Source: Nemania diffusa (Eukaryota > Ascomycota > Sordariomycetes > Xylariales > Xylariaceae). From it: DNA of 64,000 nucleotides. Numbering within the stretch: the first letter of the stretch is position 1; each line of letters starts with the position of its first letter. The DNA is taken from positions 2,230,001 through 2,294,000 of the forward strand of contig JBBPUQ010000010.1 in assembly GCA_038501195.1 (NCBI GenBank), in the 5' to 3' direction. Shown here one piece after another: positions 53,752-63,858 of the stretch. A program made the translations under genes and the position numbers. The notes beneath the pieces are model-generated. The model was not told the DNA's origin, did no database searches, and saw only the letters and a list, made by a program, of their open reading frames with translations.

Positions 53752-54792
53752 ATGCCTTCTATTACAAAGACTGCAGGGGCCCTGGCCGGATTGGTGGCTA
53801 TTGCGTCGGCTCTTCCAGCTCAACCCAAGCTCTCGACAAGACAAGACGGCATCTACCACTTAGCAAAGAGGCAGAACGCTGCCGCCGCCGCCCTCGGTTT
53901 ACAAGATGTGGATATCCTCCAATTGTAAGTCCCTTTCCTTTCTGGTAAACTGCCATACTATATAAAGCCAAACCACTAACATGGATATACTCGTAGTGCC
54001 TTGACTTTGGAGTGGCTAGAAGCCTCTTTCTACCAGCAAGGCTTTGCCCAGTTCCCCGATGACCAATTCGTTGCTCTCGGCTTGAATGCCGCGCAACTCT
54101 CTGACCTCAAGGGCGTTGGAACTAGCGAGGAGGCCCACGTCGAACTGCTACAGAGCGCCATTGCCCAAGCCGGCGTCCAACCCGTCCAGCCGTGCACGTA
54201 CAACTTCGGCTTCACCGATGCAGCAGGCATGGTGGCTACGGCCGCCGTTCTCGAAAGCGTGGGAATCTCAGCTTATCTAGGCGCCGCGCCTCTGGTCTCC
54301 AGCGGCAGCATCCTCAGCACCGCAGCCTCCATTGTCACCGTCGAGGCTCGCCACCAGTCCTTCATCCGCAGCGCCTCGGGCGTCGCCGTGTCCCCCTCGC
54401 CGCTCGACACTCCGCTAGGACCTAAGGCCGTCTTCTCGCTCGCGGCGCCTTTCATTACCTCGTGCCCGGCCGGCTCTAACCTGATCCTGACCGCCTTCCC
54501 TACGCTGACCATGACCAGCCCCGCGCCCGTCGCCGGTGTCATGAACCTTGTCGCCGGCACCAACATCCAAGTACAGAGCGACGCCGCGGCTACTGCGTCT
54601 TTCTGTGGCTTCACGAACTCCGCTGCGCCCGGTGGCACCGCTTTCACTCCTTTCACCGCCGCGGCCGGCTGTGCCCTACCCCCCAACCTAGCCGGCATCG
54701 TTTACGTCACACTCACGAGTGACGGGCCGGCCACCGGCGTCCTAACAGACGACATTACCCTCGCCGGACCCATGGTCATGCAGCTAAGCTGA
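53752..54792 (+). CDS. Rds1-like secreted ferritin-fold protein
   Basis: Exons 53752-53924 and 53997-54792 (322 aa). The intron has a GTAAGT donor, ACTAAC branch and TAG acceptor, and splicing gives the in-frame sequence DVDILQFALTLEWLEASFY. The N-terminus is a signal peptide (hydrophobic core AGALAGLVAIASA, cut near ALPA) followed by a basic pair (LAKRQ) that suits Kex2 processing. The helix FALTLEWLEASFYQQG is the first helix of the Ferritin_2 family, which includes fission yeast Rds1; the second half is Ala, Thr, Ser and Pro rich with Cys residues near 228, 267 and 287. Family members are stress- or nutrient-induced and surface or secreted; the biochemical role is not established. Metal-ligand residues are not clearly kept. 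Confidence 0.85.
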
Positions 54793-56459
54793 GCGCGCAA
54801 CAAGCCGCAGTTAATTTAAGTTGTCTTTTTTTTCTATCCCTATTCTTCGGCGCATTCATGGGCATGATACCTATTAGGGCCCACAGCTCCTCATACTCAG
54901 GGCAGTATCGCATTGCATTCTCCGGGAATAAGGGAAGTAGACGAGACAGACAGACGGCGGACGGAAATTAATCAAGGACAAAAGGGAAAAAACACGGGAG
55001 GCAGACAGGCAAAAACAACACAGAAAAGCGAGCGGGTGGGGGTTCTCGGTGGCTCGCAGCAGAACCCACCGTTCCAACCAACACCAGCTTAGCTAGCTTT
55101 CTTTTCGATCAATATATGTTGTCTGTTTCTCTGTCTTCCTGTCCTCTGTCTGTCTGTCTGTCTGTCTTGTCTCCCAATTAGCATATTACGCCATCGCTGT
55201 AATCAGTTCCCTTTACTGTCATGTCACCTTCTCTTCTTGTCCTTGTCATTTTACCACATATCGCTTACGAGGCGTCGCTTGTACATAATATTATTATCAT
55301 CACCTTCCCGCCCTACCCGCCTCAGCCTCTGCGCGGCCGGAGGCTGAGGTTCGGATACGTGCGTGGGTTGTGCGGATGGGAGGGGAGACGAACCGGGTGT
55401 TACAACATAGACATCGGGGACAGGGAGACGACAAGCTAGGGGAGGAACGGGTAGATAATCCTGTAGAAGGAGGACCGCCGGCGATATCCGGACGAAGACT
55501 TTATTCGTTTGTTTATAAAGTAGCATAGTTGGGTTTATATCATTCTGAATTATGATTATTTTATCAGACTTTAGATTGGTGTTGGTATGTGCTAGTGATG
55601 GTGTGATTAGATGGCATGTCAACGACTTGATGACCTTGACCTTCTTCATGTAGGCGACTAATTGTTATGATTTTAAAGAAAGGTGCAATTTAGGGAACCA
55701 TGAAGTTTTTCGCCTGTAGATTTAGAGGGCCTTGTTCTTTCGGCATGATGATCGTGTATTGTTAGTGATGGAGATGGAGCCGATAATATTACAAACCTAT
55801 GACCCGCATCTTTCTTACATCAGTATCTAGCTGCCTAAGTATTAAGGCTCTGAGTTGATAACTGATGAGGCTCATCTAATAGTCTTACGCTTACAATAGA
55901 CCTTACGCTGAGATGGTAGTATAGAGACTCAGTCAAAGAATTCACGGTTTACTCATTCGCATGTCATGAAGCAATCTCGAGTCTTCATTGTATTCCCTCT
56001 ACAAACGAGACGCAGCTCCGCTTCCTAGCCTTTTTTGGCATCTGGCTGTCCTATCATATCACCACGCACAGCCTGTCTCGAGATAGGAACCGGCGCCTAT
56101 CGATTCTCGTCCCGTGCCACCCGAGCGCCCAAAGAAACCCGCCTACTCTCTTATAGTGGAACCAATAACAAGCTGTCCTAAACGTCCTCGAGGCAAGACG
56201 AGGACACGAATAAACTGGGAATACATTGCGAGAAAAGGAGAAGAAGAAGTAGTACGCCACCAACTCCGGTATTAGCTGGGATGATGCCTAGTATTGTGGT
56301 GTACAGTTGGGGTAACAACGTCTTGTTGAAATCGGCGGTCGAAACTGATTTTACGGAATATCCCCCACTCAACCTGGTCCGCGCCGTCGCAACCACACCC
56401 CTGCCCTAGCCCGTTCTACGTGGCCTAGGAAGCCATTTCATCTACCGACGGCGAGATAT
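54793..56459. other. convergent intergenic region (Rds1-like / Tho1-like 3' ends)
   Basis: Contains the 3' UTRs of the two facing genes and a short CTGT tetranucleotide run (55145-55167). Frames of 60-130 codons occur on both strands, without domain or start context worth trusting. No RNA gene seen. Confidence 0.6.
55145..55167. repeat. CTGT tetranucleotide microsatellite
   Basis: About five perfect units in a pyrimidine-rich stretch behind the Rds1-like gene. Confidence 0.8.
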
Positions 56460-57488
56460 CTAGGCACTGCCGCCGAAACGCTTGGCTCTAGCCTCCGCCT
56501 TTGCGCGCTCCGAGGGGTCATCAACGACACGTCTTGGCCTTCCGCCGCCGCCGCCACCGCCCTCCTTGCGCGACGGACCACGGTCACCACCCCGATCGCC
56601 GCCGCGATCACCGCCGTGGCGCCCGCCTCGGTTCCGGGTATCCCTGCCTCCGCGTCGTCTGCCCTGGTTGTTCTGCTGCTGGCGCTTCGCGCCGCGCTCG
56701 CCGTCCGCACCTGCATTCGAGGCGCCTTCACGGCCGCGCTTCCGCTCGCGCTTCTCAGGCAGCGCGGAGTCGAGGCCGGAGACGAGCGACGAGTCTTGGG
56801 CGGAGCTGGTGCCGAAGCGTTTCTCGCGCTCGGCCTTCTTCTTCGCCTCCTCGTCCACGTCCTCCGCCACCACGACGCCGAAGCGCTTCGCGCGCTCGGC
56901 GCGCTTGCGGGTCTCGTCGTCCACGCTGCTGGCGGGGAGATGCGCCGAGAAATCCGTCTTGGGCGCGGCCTCGGCGGCGGGCGCGGCGTCTTCTGTGGCT
57001 GTCTCGGCGGGCTTGTCTGCGCTGCTGGGCGCTGGGGCTTCGGTTGCGGGTTCTGACGCCGCCGCTGCTGCTGCGGCAGGCTCTGCTGCCTTCTCTTCTA
57101 CGGGCGCCGGCTCCTTTGCGGGCTCGGGCTTGGTTGCTGGGACATCGTCGTCTGAGTAGTCGATGGGGTCTTCTTCGGCGGACACTATGATCTGTTAGAG
57201 AAGCTCGGGGACGTCTTGGTGGATCCGCATCTGCATGTAGCTGTATAATTGTGGCTGCGGTTGCACAACCGCGCACTGCAGGGACTAGGATGCATCGAGG
57301 GTATGGGAGAGAAAGAGCGTCGGGTTGGACATACCTGCTGCTACGGCGGCGGGCTTGGGTTCCTCTGTAGCCTTGTCATGTTCCTGTAGGCGCGCAATCA
57401 GGTCGGCCTTGTTGCCAGTGACGGGAAGTTGCTTTTCCTGGAGCAGCTTCTTGAGCTCTGGAACCTTGAGCGATGCGTAGTCGACCAT
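56460..57488 (-). CDS. tho1: Tho1/SARNP-like SAP-domain mRNP protein
   Basis: Exons (minus) 57488-57335 and 57184-56460, 292 aa. The intron 57334-57185 has a GTATGT donor and CTAAC 10-15 bases before the TAG acceptor; a nearer CAG would shift the frame. Residues about 4-38 (YASLKVPELKKLLQEKQLPV, GNKADLIARLQ) form a SAP domain, a helix-extension-helix nucleic-acid binder. A long acidic/Ala-Pro/Glu linker follows. Three KRFG motifs (RAERAKRFG about 147, KAEREKRFG about 169, AEARAKRFGG near the C-terminus) resemble the Tho1/MOS11/SARNP C-terminal repeats that contact the DEAD-box helicase Sub2/UAP56. Between the second and third lies an Arg/Gly RGG segment with GGDRGGDRG repeats. Expected role: nuclear mRNA packaging and export with TREX. 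GC-rich sequence gives long false frames on the other strand. Confidence 0.85.
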
Positions 57489-58197
57489 GGTGACGGATTG
57501 CTTGACGCTGAGGCGGATGCGATCGCGCGCAGGGATGAGAGAAGGAGGTGGTCCGGTCTGGGGTCTGCGAGGATGATAAAGGATGGAGGATGGATGGCGG
57601 ATGGCTGATGGCGGAGAATGGAGAATAGAAAATGGAGAAAGAAGAACAAGGAGGATGGACGCGCAAAGGTTGCGGCGCTCCGAGGTGGAAAGGGAAACGG
57701 AGGTAGGTGAAGTGCCTTGGCAATGTTGTGTTATGCGTTTGTTTGTATTTGTATATATTAGGTATATGGGGTTATATGGGTTTGGCGTAGGCGCGATGTT
57801 GACGAGTGCGACAAGAACAACGGATGGAAGTGGTGGTTGGTGAACTGGACTGGTCGGTTTGGCCTTTGTGCTACGGCAGGCGCAGCAAGCTCTATCAGGT
57901 ACATACAGTATGAATGATGAATGGCAGGTATGATGAAAACAGGAGCAATGCAAAAGCGCGTTCAACGGGTCCGGGCCTAGCCTACCAACCTTTCTCTGTG
58001 CACGGACCACACGATTGAATGATGATCTCTTACCTTATTTGAGTTAGTGCCTGTTGTTTTTCTATGTATGTGAGTTTTCGCAAATCAAAAATTAAGCTGC
58101 TACAAGGATAAGTAAGGCTTAAAAAATAAAAAAAATAAAAAGGGAAAAAACAAGAGGTATTATGTTAATACATTAGTCAATTAACTAACTAACTAGC
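57489..58197. other. Tho1-like 5' region and spacer
   Basis: Upstream leader of the Tho1-like gene, pyrimidine-rich on its strand (57,540-57,660 reads TCCATCC/CATTCTC-like). An A-rich segment at 58,117-58,150 lies behind the small repeat protein gene. No gene supported. Confidence 0.55.
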
Positions 58198-58509
58198 TCA
58201 CTTCTCGCTCGTCTCAATTTCTACGAGCTCATAGCCTTCCTCACCCCAGCTGTCTCCGTCCTCACCACGAGGGTTGGAGGTCATAGTAGCTGCATCCGAC
58301 TCATGTCTCTTGGAGGTCATAGTAGCTACATCCGACTCATCTCTCTTGGAAGTCATAGTAGCTACATCCGACTCATCTCTCTCGGAGGTCATAGTAGCTA
58401 CATCCGACTCATGTCTCTTTTTCTGCTGTCGCAAAAAGCGTATGAGTACAATCGAGAATACAATAGTCCCAACCAACTTGCCAAGGGCATTAGTGTTCGT
58501 AGAAGCCAT
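58198..58509 (-). CDS. small single-pass membrane protein with 12-aa tandem repeats
   Basis: 103 aa, one exon, not recognised. The N-terminus is short, then a hydrophobic segment (about 9-27, LGKLVGTIVFSIVLIRFL) is followed at once by basic residues RQQKKR, so the C-terminal part is predicted cytosolic. Four tandem copies of a 12-residue unit, (H/D)ESDVATMTS(E/K)R, match a 36-bp DNA repeat. The tail is acidic (GEEGYELVEIETSEK). A TATA-like TATATAAG (minus strand) lies near 58,624, about 115 bases before the start, supporting a real transcript. The repeat number is likely to vary among strains. It could be a tail-side adaptor or an orphan gene; function unknown. Confidence 0.6.
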   Translation of the reverse strand: MASTNTNALGKLVGTIVFSIVLIRFLRQQKKRHESDVATMTSERDESDVATMTSKRDESDVATMTSKRHESDAATMTSNPRGEDGDSWGEEGYELVEIETSEK

Positions 58510-59620
58510 CCTGAGGGGTTTTACTGTGTTCGGCCTTTGGTAATGAGATAAGTTGCTGCTTTAGAGTTCGTAGTTGCTGCTAACTTAAGGGTGTTGAGAA
58601 TAAAAGGATGGGAGTGGAAACCCTTATATACGTCTAGCCATTCCGAAACTATTCTCCTGTTTTTGAACAGTTTCGAAGAGTCAGTGCTTGTTACACAACT
58701 GCAACTATTCCGATGAAAGAGATAATTCCAGTACATCTTGTTGTCACGGAACAGAACTGCAACGCTAAACCACAGCACAACTGATGCAGAATGCAAAAGC
58801 AGAACGTTGTCAAGGTGGGAATCTTGACCGTTTGCAGGTCTTATATATGGGACTGTTGAAACGAAGCATGTAACACACACACACTACGCACTCTAGAGGA
58901 CTGACCACTGTCATATCGATCACTTCTAGAGATTTGAGGTTTAAGAAAACAGTAAATAGGTAATGCAAACGTATATTAAGGAGTAGCGGACCCCCGAAGG
59001 GGCCGCTGAGAGGCGTGGCTATCTGTAAGAAGTGCTAGCTTCGGCTAAGTATCTTAAATGAAGAAAAGAAAAACTAGGACTCGATGACCTAATCAATCTA
59101 ATCTCCATGCGGTCATGTCACCCACACCGTCTCACTGTGACATTTGTTCATGAGATCGTGAGATTTATGTCAGGTGATAAAGTAACTAGGCCCTATAGGG
59201 TGGTTATATCTATAGATCTAGGAGGTCAGGAATCAATGAACCTATCTATTGAGCCCTATACTACACCTTCTACCTAGCTACGACAGGACTTCTATTCACT
59301 CTGTGACATCCTCCTCTGACAATTTAGAAATCAGTGTACGATATTGTGCGCAAGAGGACGACAAATAAATATCAGACTTGTACTATTTAGACGCTCTCAA
59401 GAAAATGAGGTTATTTACAGACGTTGCGATTAAATTGCAAAAAAAGAAAAAAAAAAGAAAAAAAAAACTTTTATACTCTAAGCAAACTTTTCATTACTTA
59501 TAATTATCATCATCACTAGATTAATGTCTATGAAATCAGTCTATGTGTAGAGAAAAGGGCGCTATTCGCATGAAGTAGGCGCTGAGCCTTAGCAGTTTGG
59601 TTGCTTACCTTAGGTAGGCT
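58510..59620. other. intergenic region with two tetraloop-type hairpins
   Basis: Holds the promoter of the 103-aa protein gene (TATA near 58,624), two short stem-loops (58986-59006 and 59036-59047) and an A-rich run (59,438-59,468). Composition is lower in GC than the ssd1 side. A 119-codon frame on the minus strand covers the TATA element and is not believed. Confidence 0.55.
58986..59006. repeat. GC-rich stem-loop GCGG-A-CCCC-CGAA-GGGG-CCGC
   Basis: Eight base pairs with one bulged A and a CGAA loop. A second hairpin with a TTCG loop (TAGC-TTCG-GCTA) lies 30 bases on. Such paired hairpins are seen at the ends of some transposons and in structured RNAs; neither is shown here. Confidence 0.6.
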
Positions 59621-61675
59621 TCACTTGAAGCCCCAAGCTTCAAGTTGCAAGACCAACTCCACCCAATTTTTAGCCTCTCTAAGTACCAGGCCCGTCGAAA
59701 AAATTCTCAAGAACGCTTGTTCGTTTTCTGAGCAATTCGCCGCTACGGTGCAGCATGCAAACAGCGCGGCGGTTAACAGTGGAACGTGCTGTTCTAGATC
59801 TTCCACCTGGTCGCTGAGTGGCTTGATCAGATACTGTAGCTTTATATCTAGGATCGCCTGGGATAGAGGGTCGCGCTTAGGCTTGAAGTCGACAACTACC
59901 GTGTTAGTATCTTGGTCCACGTGGCATTTCAAGACTCCATCGATATTCTCAGGTAACCGATGATAATACAACGACTCGAAGAAAACATCGACGAATAACG
60001 GCTTGGCAAGATCCAGCATTATGGGGTGAATACCGGCTGTTTCGTTGTCGATGAACAAGACCTCGCTAGTGCCGCCCTTTGCGCCTGAAGGGCGGAACAT
60101 GACGTTCCCACCGTGGCTATCTCCCCCTCCGAAAACGGTTGGGCAAGAAAGCATCTGCACCGAGCCCGGGGCAAGCATACCTTTAGCTTCGTCGAATGCT
60201 TGACGTAAAGGAGCGTAGTGTTGACCGTTAATAACCCAGCGGAACGAAAGCAATTTGTCAAGAGAGTATCTCTCCCCGGCTAACTCAACGCCTCGTCCGT
60301 AAAACTCGCGCATCCTGCGGTCATCCACTAATCGATCGTGAAAAAATCGCTGAATGTTCTGGCGAGGAGCTGGGACACTTGGTTTTAAACAAAGCGAACT
60401 CCGATGGACCCGAAGGGTGTACTCAGCTCTCACAAGCTCGACGTATAATATTGACTCGGCTAAAGCGATATCCTGTCGGCCACCAAGGATGTGAGCAAGT
60501 CTAGCCTCAGATTCCACCTTTCCACGGAAAAGGGGGAAGAGCAGCTCGCCTGAGTGCGCCATGCGAGGCTCTAAGACACGATGGAAATAAAGGGCGGCCA
60601 TCTTAGACCCTTCTAACTCATCTTGCGTATGTGGCGATTTTTTTACGAACATCTCGTGTGTATCACCGGGTGGTGTCGTCGTAACGATGTAAGCCTCGGA
60701 ATTTCGCGAGAACTGTGGCTTAAAACCTTGTCGGATCACTCGACCCTCGTTAAATTGAGTTACAGCCTCTTCCGGGATCTTTCTGACATATGAAGGCTTG
60801 TTTATGGAAACATCTACTTGTGTCTTGGTAGTGTCCCCAAACATGAAAATATGAGCTTGTCCTTTTAAGCTGGGAACAAAGTCCACATCCGAGCTCTTCG
60901 GACATAGCTCAGCTAGTTCTTTAGTGAACCACTCAGTAAAGACGGTTGAAAATGCTGGATGTTTAGCAAATGTACTTATCCGTGGGTAGTAACCAGTCTT
61001 AGATGCATAGTGCTCTAGAAGTAGACGTTTAATCTCGAGCCCATGATACTCGCCATACACGCACGCTCCTGTAATAAGTAGATCTGAAAACGCTCCGAAA
61101 ATGCCCAAAACTTTCCTGTCTTCTGTACGCGCTGTATAAACCCACTGAGTATGCAAGATTACACCTGTGTCTAGAGTGGTCGCTTGGTCAAGTGTTGTTA
61201 TCGACGGTCCATTGCCTAGAGGATGCATAGTGTATACACGCCTGTCTTTGTGAGATAGACGGTTAAGAGACGTTCTCCCACTGTTAAAATATTCCAAACT
61301 AAGGACGCTGACTGACCTTTTGACGTTGTCTTTATCGTACCCTGAGACTCTAACACAGTCACACTCGGAGAATAGCGCTGAATTAGGCGAAGGAACATGG
61401 AGATCGACCTCATTCTCGCGCTCAATTCCGATCAGATTTAGGAGGCATTGTCGGTGAAGCCTGTCGCCGGTAAGAGAATACATGTCGCACTTCTTTTTAA
61501 CAACTACAATACCGTCATAGTCGCTCGGTTGGTCGTTCTGAGGCGATGCTGGCTTTTGGGGTTTGTAAAGTCGGCTTCCTCCTATAAAGACGCAGACTAC
61601 CTCTGGCAGGGAAGACGGGTTTCCCTGCAAGAAGGACGTCTTGTAATCCAGCAAAACTTGAGAGAATTCCGACAT
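59621..61675 (-). CDS. nucleotidyltransferase-like / aminoglycoside-phosphotransferase-like fusion protein
   Basis: 684 aa in one exon; no family name recognised. The N-terminal part has the polymerase-beta-type nucleotidyltransferase pattern: hydrophobic strand VVCVFIGGSRLYKP (GGS at 32-34), SDYDGIVVV with D52 and D54, and EVDLHV with D91 as the likely third carboxylate. The C-terminal part has the APH/choline-kinase fold pattern: FVKK (344-347) as candidate ATP-binding Lys, a helix with E355, the catalytic loop GGGDSHGGNVMF (D519, H521, N524) and FIDNETAG (D543), followed by DLAKPLFVDVFF. Both active sites look intact. The middle (about 130-320) has no assigned domain. No signal peptide or membrane segment, so cytosolic. 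It diverges from the DUF2306 gene across 0.9 kb. Substrate unknown; a small-molecule or RNA-modifying role, resistance or defence are only possibilities. Confidence 0.75.
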   Translation of the reverse strand: MSEFSQVLLDYKTSFLQGNPSSLPEVVCVFIGGSRLYKPQKPASPQNDQPSDYDGIVVVKKKCDMYSLTGDRLHRQCLLNLIGIERENEVDLHVPSPNSALFSECDCVRVSGYDKDNVKRSVSVLSLEYFNSGRTSLNRLSHKDRRVYTMHPLGNGPSITTLDQATTLDTGVILHTQWVYTARTEDRKVLGIFGAFSDLLITGACVYGEYHGLEIKRLLLEHYASKTGYYPRISTFAKHPAFSTVFTEWFTKELAELCPKSSDVDFVPSLKGQAHIFMFGDTTKTQVDVSINKPSYVRKIPEEAVTQFNEGRVIRQGFKPQFSRNSEAYIVTTTPPGDTHEMFVKKSPHTQDELEGSKMAALYFHRVLEPRMAHSGELLFPLFRGKVESEARLAHILGGRQDIALAESILYVELVRAEYTLRVHRSSLCLKPSVPAPRQNIQRFFHDRLVDDRRMREFYGRGVELAGERYSLDKLLSFRWVINGQHYAPLRQAFDEAKGMLAPGSVQMLSCPTVFGGGDSHGGNVMFRPSGAKGGTSEVLFIDNETAGIHPIMLDLAKPLFVDVFFESLYYHRLPENIDGVLKCHVDQDTNTVVVDFKPKRDPLSQAILDIKLQYLIKPLSDQVEDLEQHVPLLTAALFACCTVAANCSENEQAFLRIFSTGLVLREAKNWVELVLQLEAWGFK

Positions 61676-62581
61676 TGTGTGCGAAGTTATAATGGGTTGT
61701 GTTATGTTTTGGTTGGTATGAGATTAGAGGAATACTGAAGAAATTTGTCCTAATTAATAAACCTATTCGCACTTCGGAACAATGTGGTTGTAATCGTAAA
61801 CAATCGATTGTTTCACGATATACTAAACAAGGGCGATTAGGTTTGCTTTGTGTGAATCCTTCGTGATTGCCCGGAGCAATAATTGTCTGTGGTGAAACAA
61901 CAAAATAACAGAGCAAGCATAATGAATCATTGTTTCTTTACTGCTCACCCAAACAGAATTAGTTCACCCAAGCAAGATCTATACTAATTACGCGAATGCG
62001 AGTAGCAACCTGCCAATAAATAGCTGTCCTTCGCATCCCGCATTTCCTAATCCCGTAATAGACAATCCTGCCTAGGCTCGGATAGAAAATCCACCGAGTG
62101 CTCGGGTGGAGAGAACCGGGAACAACAACGCTTACCTACTACGCACAATGTTCCTATTACATAGTGCTGTTGGATATACTTAGCGTTGGCTTACGCGCTT
62201 GGCTAGCTCGCACTCTCTTAATACCCATGTCAGCAAGATCGTAACAATGGGAAAGTAGGATTGCTCCCCTTACATTATCCCGGTCCTGTGAGCCAGCGCC
62301 GCAATCGAGGGATAGTCTTGCCTCACTATCGTACGTGTCACGCAGTGCAGCTCGCATTGAATCAAATGGACAAGAGAGTTCATATTCACTATGAAGACTA
62401 TATATAGGCTAATGAATACCTTAACAAACACACCCCCCATACGCTATAGTTCACCATCTATGTTTACCAAGTATACCGCATTTAACCCTTGCTTCTAGTA
62501 TTTTTAAAACTTATAAAAGAAGCTAAAGTATCAAAAAATTCTCCTTTCCTTAACCCTACAACATTTGTGATCACTTTCAAA
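61676..62581. promoter_or_regulatory. divergent promoter of the fusion gene and the DUF2306 gene
   Basis: 906 bp between two starts that point away from each other. A perfect 16-bp palindrome with forkhead-like cores lies at 61798-61813, close to the fusion gene. A TATATATAG element at about 62,400-62,408 lies 175 bases before the DUF2306 start. An imperfect inverted repeat CCACCGAG-TG-CTCGGGTGG lies near 62,091-62,109. No gene of its own. Confidence 0.55.
61798..61813. promoter_or_regulatory. perfect palindrome AAACAATCGATTGTTT
   Basis: Sixteen bases, fully self-complementary. With the preceding GT, each half resembles the forkhead core GTAAACA. About 125 bases upstream of the fusion protein start, a usual activator distance. 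Confidence 0.55.
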
Positions 62582-63858
62582 ATGCCTATCATAACGCTAC
62601 TAAAGAGTACTTTTACGGCTAGTGCCCGAAAAGTATATAGAGCAGTCGGGTTCACAAAGGGCTATAACTTTGTCCTATGGTTCATATTTGGCGGTACTCT
62701 TTTCGCATTCTCCCTTATACGACTCGAATACATCGACTTCTGGGGAGTCTTTTGCAACCCTGACCGGAGGCGGGCGTCCGGTGCGATGCCCGGGGAGTGC
62801 TTCTATTTCATGAAGCCTGGCCGCTACCAGATCGGCATCATCTTGCATCTGGCCACCATCTTGCCCGCAAGCCTGCTGGCAGTGGTACAATTTGTTCCCA
62901 TTGTGCGGCAAAAGGCTATGTACCTACATCGCATCAACGGCTATATCTCGGTGCTCCTGTCCATCGCGGGCACGGCTGGTGCGCTAATGATAGCCCGGCA
63001 TTCGGCCGGAGGTGGTGTCGATGTGCAGACTTTTGTCGGGACACTAGCCATCCTCTTCCTTGGCTCCATGTTTTTGGCCATGATCAATATCTGGCGCCTG
63101 CAAATTGATCAACACCGGGCTTGGATGATTCGTTCTTGGGTTTATGTAAGTACTCTTATGGAAAAGATAGGGGGGGGAATATCTGCAAAAGCACTATGCT
63201 AACATTGGTAAATATAGGGGAGCATCATCATCACGATGCGTATCGGCTTGATTATCGGCGCCTTGATAGTTTCAGCCGCCGGCGGGCATTACATGGCACA
63301 GCCCTGCGACAAGATCAACCATACGCTCAAAGGCCAGAATGCCACGATTACATTCTATCCAGAATGCGCGCCTTTCTTCTCCGGCGAGAACTTGGACCAG
63401 CACGTCGCAGTGAAGGCAAATATCCACGGTGACAATATCATGGAGATCGCTACCGCGTTTAACATTATCTTCGGCCCTGCTTCATGGGTGGCCCTCATAA
63501 TCCACATGATCGGTGCTGAGCTCTACGTAAGACATTGTAACCAGGTGTTGAAAGAACCTCGCGCTGACGATTCAATAGCTTCGCCTCACACCAGCTGAGC
63601 ACGAGCGCCTGCGGAACGTGTCCTACCACCGCCAACTGAAAGCAGGGATGAAGAACCCTGGGAGCGCTGGCTGTAAGTAATTCTCAAGTCATTTTTTTTT
63701 CTGCCATTTTGAAGTGTTAAAATGACAATTACTGACTAAGTGTTATAGGGACTGCGGATTGGCTTAGAACACAGATGACAACTAAGATTGTTAGCGATGA
63801 CAATAAATCTGTTAAAGGGGCGGTGACCTCTTCTACGCCGCTCCTTTCTAAAGATTGA
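62582..63858 (+). CDS. DUF2306 multi-pass membrane protein
   Basis: Four exons: 62582-63145, 63218-63526, 63579-63672, 63749-63858 (358 aa). Donors are GTAAGT or GTAAGA, acceptors ATAG, with branch-like TGCTAAC or CTGAC before introns 1 and 3. About six hydrophobic segments are visible (near 25-44, 93-117, 123-143, 153-173, 191-210, 270-290). The conserved family words are present: YLHRINGY in the middle and DQHRAWMIRSW before the first intron, whose His residues are typical of DUF2306. The last exon encodes a cytosolic hydrophilic tail ending STPLLSKD. Function of DUF2306 is not established. The start is the ATG after a CAAA context at 62578-62581; an upstream in-frame ATG at 62489 is not favoured, as it would add a non-family leader. 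Confidence 0.82.

Noticed and set aside
56482..57190. Long plus-strand frames opposite the Tho1-like gene
   Set aside because: Artefacts of high GC; Arg/Pro/Ala repeats without domains, while the minus strand encodes SAP and RGG segments with a proper intron.
58521..58880. 119-codon minus-strand frame
   Set aside because: Covers the TATA element of the downstream gene and has no recognisable domain.
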